DNA from: Riptortus pedestris
Lineage: Eukaryota; Arthropoda; Insecta; Hemiptera; Alydidae
Direction: 5' to 3'
Assembly (NCBI GenBank): GCA_019009955.1
Contig: JADPXZ010000007.1
Span: 4,346,001 to 4,410,000 of the forward strand
Length of the DNA: 64,000 nt
This document shows positions 10,921 through 20,800 of this stretch, piece after piece; positions within the stretch are counted from its first letter, which is position 1, and each line of letters opens with the position of its first letter. A model generated the notes under the pieces. The model saw only the letters and a list, made by a program, of their open reading frames with translations, was not told where the DNA came from and ran no database searches. A program made the translations under genes and the position numbers.

Positions 10921-11089
10921 TGAGCAGTCCCCCCCCACCCCCCCCGTGTAAACTATTAATTTTAGATTAACTACCAATTTTAGTTTCGACCCTGAAACGG
11001 TTAAATATCGTGTATCAAAGAAACTTTTCGAGTAGCGAACATTGATTGATGTCCTCGGACAACGAATCTACTACAATAAAGACTTCATA

Positions 11090-11340
11090 AGAACAAATAT
11101 TTGGTAATTTAAGCTTGGGAATAATGCGGTTTATTATATAACAGAGTATTGTTTTATGTGACACGAGGCAGGAAGTGGGGCTTTGCTAGAGGAATGGAAA
11201 CTGGAAAATGCAAATATCTCGGTTAATATTCAAGATAGAGAATAATTGTATATAACAATATTTATAGGAAAGTTAATTTGCAATAAGATTGGTTCTGTTA
11301 CAATTGTTAAATCCGACGCATAATAACGGAGATATTTCAT
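11090..11340 (+). repeat. B repeat with HindIII-block extension
   Basis: Order and motifs as at 59165-59380, ending cgcataataacggagatattt near 11337. Confidence 0.8.
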
Positions 11341-11459
11341 TATTTCAAGATACAATATTTGGTATTTAAGCATCCAATAAAAAAAAGGCTTTACCATATA
11401 ACAGTTTAAAAGTTAAACTTCCCTTATCTGCTCTGGTGATTGTAATTTTTTTTATTGAA

Positions 11460-11630
11460 TTTTATGTTCGTTTATTCTCTATCTTGAATATTAGCCGAGA
11501 TAATTGCATTTTTCAGTTTTCATCCTCGAGCAAAGCCCCAATCCTGCTCGTGCTACATAAACAATACTATGTTATCTAATAAACCCCATTTACTCCAAGC
11601 TTAAATACCAACAATTGTTGTCTTGTTGAA
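11460..11630 (-). repeat. B repeat with HindIII-block extension (reverse, truncated)
   Basis: Reverse-orientation copy running from ctctatcttgaatattagcc through catcctcgagcaaagcccca to the reversed aagctt block at about 11600. With the forward copy at 11090-11340 it forms another inverted pair. Confidence 0.75.
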
Positions 11631-11687
11631 CTTTTACTTTGTGAGGGGGTTTAGAGATGGTGGAATTCCACAAAACGCCAAATATGA

Positions 11688-12450
11688 GTTTAGTAAATGT
11701 TACCATTATTCAACGATTACAGAAAAAAAAAGTTATTCTGTGTTATTATAAATTACATTTTTCTAAGTAATTGGTTGAATTATGGTAACATTACTAAACT
11801 GAAATGACAGTGAAGGAAAGTGAAACATTTTGCAATAGAGTGAAGAAAGTAATCACCTTTGTTCACAATGTGAAGAAAGTGATTTGCCTTCTTAATTAGT
11901 AATAAGTATAAATTAAAAAATAATTTGAAGTTGGAAATAAATGATTTTAAATATTTTTTAACATTGTAAGAATTTATTTTAACAAAAAACAACATCGATA
12001 TGTGAATGAATAACTATTGGTGGAAAAATAATCGATATTTTTTAAAATTTAAATATATTAAATATTTACCTCCCTTGTTTATAACGTGCAACTTGTTTAT
12101 AAACTTTTGCAATACTTGGACAATCATCCACTAGTTGTTTTATAACTATGCTTATAACCTCGCCAACAACGATGCTTATACTACCTACCAACAACATACC
12201 ATAATTCTTGACAAACATCCTTAAATTTCTGTTCATATTCTGCTTAGATCTGATCATGTTATTACACGATTACAGGAAAAAAATTTAATATTTACACTCG
12301 TGGACGGAAAGTAGGACATTTACAAACTCTCGTCAAATTACCAGGACTCGCGCTTCCGCCTCGTTGTGGCTCTATAACGTTTCACTACCGAAGGGTTGGA
12401 AAATGAATCTAACTTTCGTTCACTTGGATAATTAAAAATAAACTATGTCA
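11688..12450. repeat. H element, copy 2, with a terminal inverted segment
   Basis: The main body (11765-12450) matches copy 1 at 7969-8655. Upstream, agtttagtaaatgttaccat (about 11688-11707) is close to the reverse complement of atggtaacattactaaact (about 11780-11798), so the left end can fold back on itself. No coding potential is recognised. Confidence 0.65.
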
Positions 12451-12544
12451 ATTATAGTAAATTGTTTTTCAATAAAATTTAAAAAATCATATTTCAGATA
12501 ATATTTCATTAATTGTTTTTCTTTCTGGTAATTAGGTTTGTAGA

Positions 12545-12745
12545 CCTGTGTTTGTTTGCATTCATTGTATTTATTCGCGTGTAATATTGCCTGCGGTGGT
12601 GTTTGAGTTGTTTAGCAGGATGCAAAGGATTTTATCTATTGGACAACTTCACGGCTGGGCAATATGCTTAGTTTGGACGCAAAACGTCTTGCGTGGCGGA
12701 CTTCTTTTCTTATTTTTTTTTTTTTTTTTTTTTTTTTTTATTTTC
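12545..12745. repeat. Dispersed module (as 2640-2760) ending in poly-T
   Basis: Landmarks are gcggtggtgtttgagttgtt, a string like ggatgcagatttt, ttggacaacttcacg, and an F-like end ggcggacttc followed by a T run of about 28 (12712-12739). Confidence 0.6.
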
Positions 12746-12839
12746 AGAATATAATTCAAAATGAAGCACAGATTACAGCCCCTAGTATAGCTTTAATTAG
12801 CGTCCCTTGCTAAGCTTATGGTTTTAATAAGTCTAGTTT

Positions 12840-13560
12840 AGCTTATTCGTAACTAAAATCCCAAATATCTCCGTTATTATGAGGTCTGAGAAGTTAAAAT
12901 GTTTAGAACCAATCTTGTTGAACTATTGATGCTCTACAAATTGTTGTATATTATTAGCACTTTTTCTCTATCGTTAAATATTAACCCCAGATATTTGCAT
13001 TTATCTCCAATAGAAGTGTGTAGCAGGAAGGTGAGGTGAGTATCTTTCAGACCTAATCTAGTTATTTTAGCTAAAAATTCCAAATTATCCTCGCGTTATA
13101 TATGAGCCTGGTGAGTAAAATGTTTTATAAGAATCCAATTCATGTTGAAAATATTTACTGCTCTTCCAATTGTTGTTAGATGCTCTTTTTCTATGTCCGT
13201 ATATATTAATCCAAGATATTAGCTTTTTTCTTTAAAAAGTTGTTTTTTCTCAAAGTAGTATCTTTGCATTTTTGCTATTCATAAATAATAATTTCCAAAT
13301 AATCTACGTTATTATTGAGTTCCTGAGGGACGTAAAAATGTTATAGGAACCAATCTTGTTTTGAACTATTGATGCTCATACAATGTGTTGTTATATGAAC
13401 TTTTTCTATATACGTAAAATATTAAACCGAGGTATTTGCCGTTTTATTAGTTTAAGGCGTATGCACAATGGATTAGTAACTCAGACCAAACTCTATTTTA
13501 GTTATTCTCAAGAAAATTTCGGAACCCAAATCTTGTTGGAACTTCAGATGTAGTTTAGTT
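12840..13560 (-). repeat. A-family array, about four reverse noisy units
   Basis: Reverse A cores with accaatcttgttgaactatt near 12908 and related strings near 13135, 13350 and 13520. Insertions are frequent. Confidence 0.75.
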
Positions 13561-13564
13561 GTCC

Positions 13565-13900
13565 ATTGCTGGAGATTTATGTTTATATTACTTTCATCTC
13601 TATTCGCATTCGCAGTTTGCTATATGGAGCATGTAGGTTTAGTGAAAGGGTCTCGAGTGCTAAGCAGGCTGTCACGAGATGTCACCGGATGCTCTCTTCA
13701 TCTCTCTCTCTCTCTCATCTCGGGCTTGCTGGCCCGTGACGTCATTACACACTACTGGGACGACGCTACGATAGACTTTCACGGATCTCTCACTCTTAAT
13801 AATCGCCCGGGCTTTCGAAAAATATTTCTTCAAATGTACCATCCGTTAATTTTTTACCCTGGAGTTGACGCAAAAATTGAAGTCCCGTTCCAAATTATAT
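13565..13900. other. Unassigned stretch with a chance 165-codon frame
   Basis: A plus-strand frame (13579-14076) crosses this region, but its second half is the TA tract and the head of a D element. The first 100 residues match no family I recognise. The DNA is less AT-rich than its surroundings and holds a short CT run. I do not call a gene. Confidence 0.35.
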
Positions 13901-13954
13901 ATATATTTATATATATTATATATGTAGTATTTATATATATATCATATATAGATA

Positions 13955-15415
13955 TATATATACTAGCTGAGATACACGGGCTTCTCCCGGGAATTGATTT
14001 GAGCTGGATGGTGATGGCATATTCAAATATTTTTTTTAGTTTTTTGGCAAGGCTTTACTTTGGCACAATTTTTTGACCATTTACCAGTCCCTGTAGGTTT
14101 AGGGTTAATACCCGTCGTTGGGCATTTTGCTACTTAATAAATTTAATTTTTAATGAAAAGTTTTCACTGTCCTCCATATTGTCATATTTCCCGTATCCTG
14201 TTTTGCTTTATTGCATTGGATTTCAGCAAATAAGGAATGTATATTAACGTAGTTTTTATTAAATTTTTCCCAGGCAGAGGTACCTCAATAGTTTCTAATT
14301 GGAATGATTTGTTGAGTTATATCAATTATTTATTAGGCAACTTACTTGCTCCACTCGTTGTTCCTGGCAAGAAATGTATTAAAATACAAAAGTTAATCTA
14401 AATAACAATGGTTTACTTTGTTATTTAGATTAACTTTTGTTATGTCGAAAAAACTAGTAGAACAATGTAATATCGCGAATTCTTTATTTCAGGCCCCTAC
14501 CTAAATAACGTTAGTGCTAATTAACATAGCGAGTTTTGGTTTTTAGTTCGGTTGTTTCTTTTGTGCCAAATAAAATTGTTTTTGACTTCTGGCTATCACT
14601 TTTTGGCGTCATAAAACGCGCTTTATAATTTCGGTATATACGGAAAAAAAGTGTATATGACAATAGTTTCTATTTATAACAAATTAAAAAAAAACTTTTT
14701 GTACGTTTAAATATTTGCCGGCGAAACCCCAATAGAGGAAAACGAAATATCACTATTTTTAATTTCCAGGCCTCCCCTTACAACCCCCACACTACCTGCA
14801 CGTCCCTAGATATGTTAGAGTTAGGCTTATTGTAAGGGAAATCGTTAGTATTTATTCCCAAAGGCGAGTTTTGGTTTTAGTTCGGTTGAGTCTTTTTTTG
14901 CCTAATTAATTATTGTTGGACTCCCCGCTTATATTTTTTAGGGCCCCCGGGTTGAACGCATTTAAACTTCGGTATACGACAACAAAAGTGTTTTATAAAA
15001 CAATTGTTTCTCTAAATATACAAAAATAAACAACTTTTGTTATGTGCTTATTTAACCGAAAAAAACCAATAGAAGAACAAATAATCCTATTTTTAAATTT
15101 TCTAGGCCCTCCGTTATAAACCCCACTCATGGTCGTCTCAGAGGATATTAATATATGCCTAAAGTCTAAGGTTGGGTTAGTAGGCATCTATACCATACCA
15201 GTTTTCATTAAAATTTAGGTTCAGCCGTTTAGTGCGTGGAAAAGGTAAACAAACAAACATAACACCACAAAGAAAACCAAAATGCCTAGTTATGGTGTCT
15301 ATATGAAATGTGAAAACGAAAAGTTTTTTCGTGATATTTCGCGAAAACAATAAAATATATAGAAAAAAAAAAATCAATGTACAGACAGAGGTTACAATTT
15401 TATATTTATATATTT
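13955..15415 (+). mobile_element. D element, copy 1 (non-autonomous, internally repetitive)
   Basis: The head lies in a TA tract and reads ctagctgagatac followed by a degenerate form of the hairpin-forming cccggcttcgcccggg motif. The body has two internal repeats marked by aacttttgttatg near 14440 and 15040. The tail runs ttcagccgttta, then ggtaaacaaacaaacata, then acagacagaggttacaattt at about 15400. D carries no coding frame. Class is uncertain: such head and tail motifs recur in dispersed repeats of many invertebrates. Confidence 0.7.
14386..14440. repeat. Perfect 23-bp inverted repeat (hairpin)
   Basis: 14386-14408 and 14418-14440 are exact reverse complements with a 9-base loop. It is a perfected form of the shorter inverted repeat present in every D internal unit. 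Confidence 0.85.
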
Positions 15416-15437
15416 GATTATATACAGTCGACTCTCG

Positions 15438-15975
15438 CTTTCAAAAAACTTCCCACAGGAACGCCATTTTTTTTTCGTGGTATGTTTTAGTTGGTTCTTT
15501 GGCATAGTTCGAGATATAGAAGGTTAAACTAAATGAAAATATTCACATTACAGAGGTATACGAAAGTGTACTGTGATTGTATTTCCCTACATCTTCTACA
15601 TTATCTCAATATTTTACGAAAAGCATACGGCAGTTTAATACAGGCGTTATAATTATTTTCCGAGATCACAGGCCTGCTTGAGATATTTTTCCAACGAAAC
15701 TCTTCCACTCTTTCACCAATATCATCGTTCACCAAGCTGCACTCTCACCGTAAATATTGTGCCTCATTTTAAAATGAGTTCATTGACAACCGCTTCCTGG
15801 CCTTAAAAGTTTTTTCCCACGGGCCTAGAGATTTTTGCAAAGTGTCTTCCGGCCCTTTTCTTTCTTAATTTATCTGGAACCCCCAAGAATGCGACAAATG
15901 TTTTTGTGTCCTCTGGCAATGCGTCAATGCAACATCAGGAAATTCAGCTGATCTCTTCCACTTGCCCTTTAATAT
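15438..15975 (-). pseudogene. Left arm of the pogo-like element, unidentified coding remnant
   Basis: On the minus strand, about 15930-15804, a frame of some 42 codons opens with IDALPEDTKTFVAFLG and ends at a TAA. Composition and lack of low complexity suggest old coding DNA. I do not recognise a pogo or CENP-B-type domain in it, so a transposase origin is inferred only from position between the terminal repeats. It could equally be an unrelated gene fragment. Confidence 0.3.
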
Positions 15976-16162
15976 TGTTGCGAAAATTTAAAATAGATGG
16001 GGAATAATCCTTCAGAGAGCAGAGAGTCGCGTATTTGGCAAGTGTGGACGTAAGGATTGCAAAAAAAGCAGTCCCGACAGGAAAGTTCTAGCCTCTATAG
16101 ACCTTCCAGCCAGGACCTAGAATAGTCTAGGACAGTTCCCCTTTGATGTCATGCCGCCTCCC

Positions 16163-16171
16163 TATAAAAAA
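16163..16171 (+). promoter_or_regulatory. TATA box of the LTR
   Basis: TATAAAAAA lies in a GC-richer setting, followed 35-45 bases later by ttcatgctcag, a plausible initiator. This arrangement is common in Ty3/gypsy LTRs of arthropods. Confidence 0.6.
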
Positions 16172-16357
16172 GGAGCTCGGGCCAGCCGTGCTGAGGCAGT
16201 TCATGCTCAGCCGATCTTGATGGGTTTCACATCAGACGCTACAGTGCGACTCTTAGTAGCAGTGCGGGGTTAAAGTGTATTTTTTTATAAGAAGAACAGT
16301 GTTGTTGCACCGTGGACTGCGTAAGTTAAAACCCAGTTTAGTTGCCCGTTGGTTTAA

Positions 16358-17342
16358 GACAGTGCAGTGCCGCGAAGTAATGGACTGTGAAGTGCCGCGA
16401 AGTAAAGGACAGTGCAGTGCCTCGAAGTAAAGGACAGTGCAGTGCCGCGAAGTAAAGGACAGTGCAGTGCCGCGAAGTAAAGGACAGTGCAGTGCCTCGA
16501 AGTAAAGGACAGTGCAGTGCCGCGAAGTAAAGGGCCGTGCCGTGCCGCGAAGTAAAGGACAGTGCAGTGCCGCGAAGTAAAGGACAGTGCAGTGCCGCGT
16601 AGTAAAGGACAGTGCAGTGCCGCGAAGTAAAGGACAGTGCAGTGCCGCGTAGTAAAGGACAGTGCAGTGCCGCGAAGTAAAGGACAGTGCAGTGCCGCGA
16701 AGTAAAGGACAGTGCAGTGCCGCGAAGTAAAGGACAGTGCAGTGCCGCGAAGTAAAGGACAGTGCAGTGCCGCGAAGTAAAGGACAGTGCAGTGCCGCGA
16801 AGTAAAGGACTGTGCAGTGCCGCGAAGTAAAGGACTGTGCAGTGCCGCGAAGTAAAGGACTGTGCAGTGCCGCGAAGTAAAGGACTGTGCAGTGCCGCGA
16901 AGTAAAGGACAGTGCAGTGCCGCGAAGTAAAGGACAGTGCAGTGCCGCGAAGTAGAAGACAGTGCAGTGCCGCGAAGTAAAGGACAGTGCAGTGCCGCGA
17001 AGTAAAGGACAGTGCAGTGCCGCGAAGTAAAGGACAGTGCAGTGCCGCGAAGTAGAAGACAGTGCAGTGCCGCAGTGCAGTGCCGCGAAGTAAAGGACAG
17101 TGCAGTGCCGCGAAGTAAAGGACAGAGCAGTGCCGCGAAGTAAAAAGGACAGTGCAGTGCTGCGAAGTAAAGGACAGTTGCAGTGCCGCGAAGTAAAAAG
17201 GACAGTGCACAGCTGACGAAGTAAAGGACAGTGCAGATGCCGCGAAGTAGAAGACAGTGCAGTGCCGCGAAGTAAAGGACAGTGCAGTGCCGCGATGTAG
17301 AAGACAGTGCAGTGCCGCGAAGTAAAGGACAGTGCAGTGCCG
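16358..17342. repeat. 25-bp minisatellite, about 39 copies
   Basis: The unit is agtgcagtgccgcgaagtaa plus aggac. Variants (cctcga, gactgtgc, gtagaagac) recur in runs, showing local duplication. Because 25 is not a multiple of 3, an uninterrupted minus-strand frame of 367 codons cycles through all three frames every 75 bases and yields a 25-residue protein repeat. That frame is best read as a by-product of a stop-free unit. Confidence 0.95.
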
Positions 17343-17460
17343 TCTTTCTGTGAATTTCAGTGAATTATTGGACTGTGACTCATTGAAGAACACTAACGCT
17401 ATCAGTGTATACTGTGAGTAGTAATTAAGAATAATTACCAAGTTTATTGTTGCATTGTGA

Positions 17461-17466
17461 AATAAA
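17461..17466 (+). terminator. Polyadenylation signal of the LTR
   Basis: AATAAA occurs about 110 bases before the LTR end, followed by a T-rich stretch. This is the usual R-region signal. Confidence 0.5.
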
Positions 17467-17581
17467 ATTTTTGCAGTGATAAAAACTGTGAAACTTGCGA
17501 GTATTTAATTTTGCAGATCCTAAAGAACTCTTATTAAAAACGTTTATTACTGGATTTGGTAATACAAAAACATAACAATAT

Positions 17582-17835
17582 TATTAAGTAAACAGAGCCG
17601 AGACAAGACTGCAAACAGACTAAAGGCTCTTGTCGCAGGTTCTGACTCACCGATAGGTTGCAACCTTAACGCCGGGATTTCGCGTTAAACCAATCCATTC
17701 TGAGAACATGGTCATATAGAGGTAATGCGCTAATCAAATTCGTCTTATCTACTGAACTTCGAGTTACAGAATTTTTGTCTCTCTTCGTGTTATTGAAGTA
17801 AAATATAACCGGAAAATTAGTTCGTGTTACGTATG
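17582..17835 (-). other. Second part of the pogo-like arm, between LTR and satellite
   Basis: After the LTR the arm resumes. A 66-codon minus-strand frame (17666-17866) overlaps its end and the first satellite unit, without a recognisable domain. From about 17775 strings such as cttcgtgttattgaag foreshadow the satellite unit. Confidence 0.35.
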
Positions 17836-20800
17836 ATAATTTCTTCGTGTTAGACAGTTTTTCCATGGGGATTAAAAATAATTCTTAAGATCGAGGATTT
17901 CGGTGTTATCGAGGTTCGTGTTAGACAGGTTTTCCCATTGGGGATTAAAATAATTTTCCTGATATCGTAGGATTTCGTGTTATGCTAGGTTTCGTGTGTT
18001 AGACAGGTTTTCCCCATGGGGATTAAAAAAATAATTCCTGATATCGAGGATTTCGTGTTTTTATCGAGGTTCGTTGTTAGAGACAGGTTTTCCCATGGGG
18101 ATTTAAAAATAATTCCTGATATCGAGGATTTCGTGTTATCGAGGTTCGTGTTAGAGAGGTTTTTCCATGGGGATTAATAATAATTCCTGATATCGAGGTT
18201 TTGGGGTTATCGAGGTTCGTGTTAGACAACTTTTTCCCATGGGGATTAAAAATAATTCGTGATATCGAGGATTTCGTGTTATCGAGGTTCGTGTTAGACA
18301 GGTTTTCCCAAGGGGATTAAAAAATAATTCCTGATATCGAGGATTTCCGTGTTACGAGGTTCGTTGTTAGACAACTTTTCCCCATGGGGATTAAAAATAA
18401 TTCTGATATCGAGGATTTCGTGTTATCGAGGTTCGTGTTAGACAACTTTTCCCATGGGGATTAAAAATAAATTCCTGATATCGAGGATTTTCGTGTTTAT
18501 CGAGGTTCGTGTTAGACAGGTTTTTCCATGGGGATTAAAAATAATTCCTGATATCGAGGATTTCGTGTTATCGAGGTTTCGTGTTAGACAGGTTTTTCCA
18601 AGAGGGATTAAAAAATAATTTCCTGATATCGAGGGATTTCGTGTTTTCGAGGTTTCGTGTTAGACAGGTTTTCCAAGGGGATTAAAAATAATTCGATATC
18701 GAGGATTTCGTGTTATCGAGGTTCGTGTTAGACAGGTTTTTCCAAGGGGATTAATAATAATTCCTGATTTCTAGTATTTCGTGTTATCGAGGTTCGTGTT
18801 AGACAGGTTTTTCCATGGGGATTAATAATAATTCCTGATATCGAGGATTTCGTGTTATCCGAGGTTCGTGTTAGACAGGTTTTTTCCATGGGGGATTAAA
18901 AATAATTCCTGATATCGAGGATTTCGGTGTTATCGAGGTTCGTGTTAGACAGGTTTTCCCAAGGGGATTAAAAAATAATTTCCTGATATCGAGGATTTCG
19001 TGTTATCGAGGTTTCGTGTTAGACAGGTTTTTCCATGGGGATTAAAATAATTCCTGATATCGAGGATTTCGTGTTATCGAGGTTCGTGTTAGACAGGTTT
19101 TTCCTTGGGGATTAAAAAAATAATTCCTGATATCGAGGATTTCGTGTTATCGAGGTTCGTGTAGACAGGTTTTTCCAAGGGGATTAAAAATAATTCATGA
19201 TATCGAGGATTTCGTGTTATCCGAGGTTCCTGTTAGGACAGGTTTTTCCTATGGGGGTTTTAAAAATAATTCCTGATATCGAGGATTTCGTGTTATCGAG
19301 GTTCGTGTTAGACAGGTTTTCCCAAGGGGATTAAAAATAATTCCGTGATATCGAGGATTTCGTGTTATCGGAGGTTCGTGTTAGACAGGTTTTCCCAAGG
19401 GGATTAAAAAATAATTCCTGATATCGAGGATTTCGTGTTATCGAGGTTCGTGTTCGTGTTGACACTTTCCCATGGGGATTAAAAATAAATTCATGATATC
19501 GAGGGATTTCGTGTTATCGATGGCTGCGTGTTAGACAGGTTTTCCCAAGGGGATTAATAATAATTCGTGATATCGAGGATTCGTGTTATCGAGGCTCGTG
19601 TTAGACAGGTTTTTTCCATCTGGGGATTAATAATAATTCGTGATATCGAGGATTTATTTCGTGTTATCGAGGTTCGTGTTAGACAGGTTTTTCCAAGGCG
19701 AGATTAAAAATAAATTCCTGATATCGAGGATTTCGTGTTATCGAGGTTCGTGTTAGACAGGTTTTCCCAAGGGGATTAAATATAATTCATGATATCGAGG
19801 ATTTCGTGTTATCGAGGTTCGTGTTAGACAGGATTTTTCCCAAGGGGGATTAATATAATTCGTGATATCGAGGATTTCGTGTTATCGAAGTTCGTGTTAG
19901 AACATGGTTTTCCCAAGGGGATTAAAAAATAATTCCTGATATCGAGGATTTCGTGTTATCGAGGTTCGTCGTTAGACAGGTTTTCCCAAGGGGGATTAAA
20001 AATTAATTCGTGAAATCGAGGATTTCGTGTTATCGAGGTTCGTTGTTAGACAGGTTTTCCCAAGGGGATTTAAAATAATTCCTGATATCGAGGATTTCGT
20101 GTTATCGAGGTTCGTGTTATCGAGGTTCGTGTTAGACAGGTTTTTCCATGGGGATTAATAATAATTCCTGATATCGAGGATTTCGTGTTATCGAGGTTCG
20201 TGTTAGACAGGTTTTTCCAGGGGGATTAATAATAATTCCTGATATCGAGGATTTTCGTGTTATCGAGGTTCGTGTTCGACAGGTTTTTCCCAAGGGGATT
20301 AAAAAATAATTTCCTGGATACTCGAGGATTTCGTGTTATAGAGGTTCGTGTTAGACAACTTTTACATTGGGGATTAAAAATAATTCCTGATATCGAGGAT
20401 TTTCGTGTTATCGAGGTTCGTGTTAGACAACTTTTCCATGGGGATTAAAAAATTAATTCCTGATATCGAGGATTTCGTGTTTATCGAGGTTCGTGTGTTA
20501 GACAGGTTTTTCCCATGGGGATTAAAAATAATTCCTGATATCGAGGATTTCGTGTTATCGAGGTTCGTGTTAGACAGGTTTTTCCAAGGGATTAAAAATA
20601 ATTCCTGATATCGAGGATTTTGTGTTATCGAGGTTCGTGTTAGACAGGTTTTCCCATGGGGATTAAAAATAATTCCTGATATCGAGGATTTCGTGTTATC
20701 GAGGTTCGTGTTAGACAGGTTTTCCCAAGGGGATTAAAAAATTATTCCTGAGATAGAGGATTTCGTGTTATCGAGGTTCGTGTTAGACAGGTTTTTCCAT

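Larger units (their letters stand above)
15976..17577 (+). mobile_element. Solo LTR, Ty3/gypsy-like
   Basis: Begins TGTTGCG (15976) and ends CATAACA (17577), the short inverted TGTT...AACA ends of LTRs. Both sides are flanked by atat (15972-15975 and 17578-17581), a possible 4-bp target duplication, though weak in AT-rich DNA. A TATA box and an AATAAA signal lie in the expected order. No second LTR or gag-pol sequence follows, so it is read as a solo LTR left by recombination. About 1 kb of its length is a 25-bp minisatellite. Confidence 0.6.

Noticed and set aside
13579..14076. 165-codon frame with hydrophobic segments that could look like a membrane protein
   Set aside because: Its Ile/Tyr-rich section is a TA microsatellite and its end is the head of a D element, so it spans unrelated DNA.
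16338..17441. 367-codon minus-strand frame with a 25-residue repeat
   Set aside because: It comes from a stop-free 25-bp DNA repeat inside an LTR. The protein repeat is just the DNA repeat read in three successive frames.
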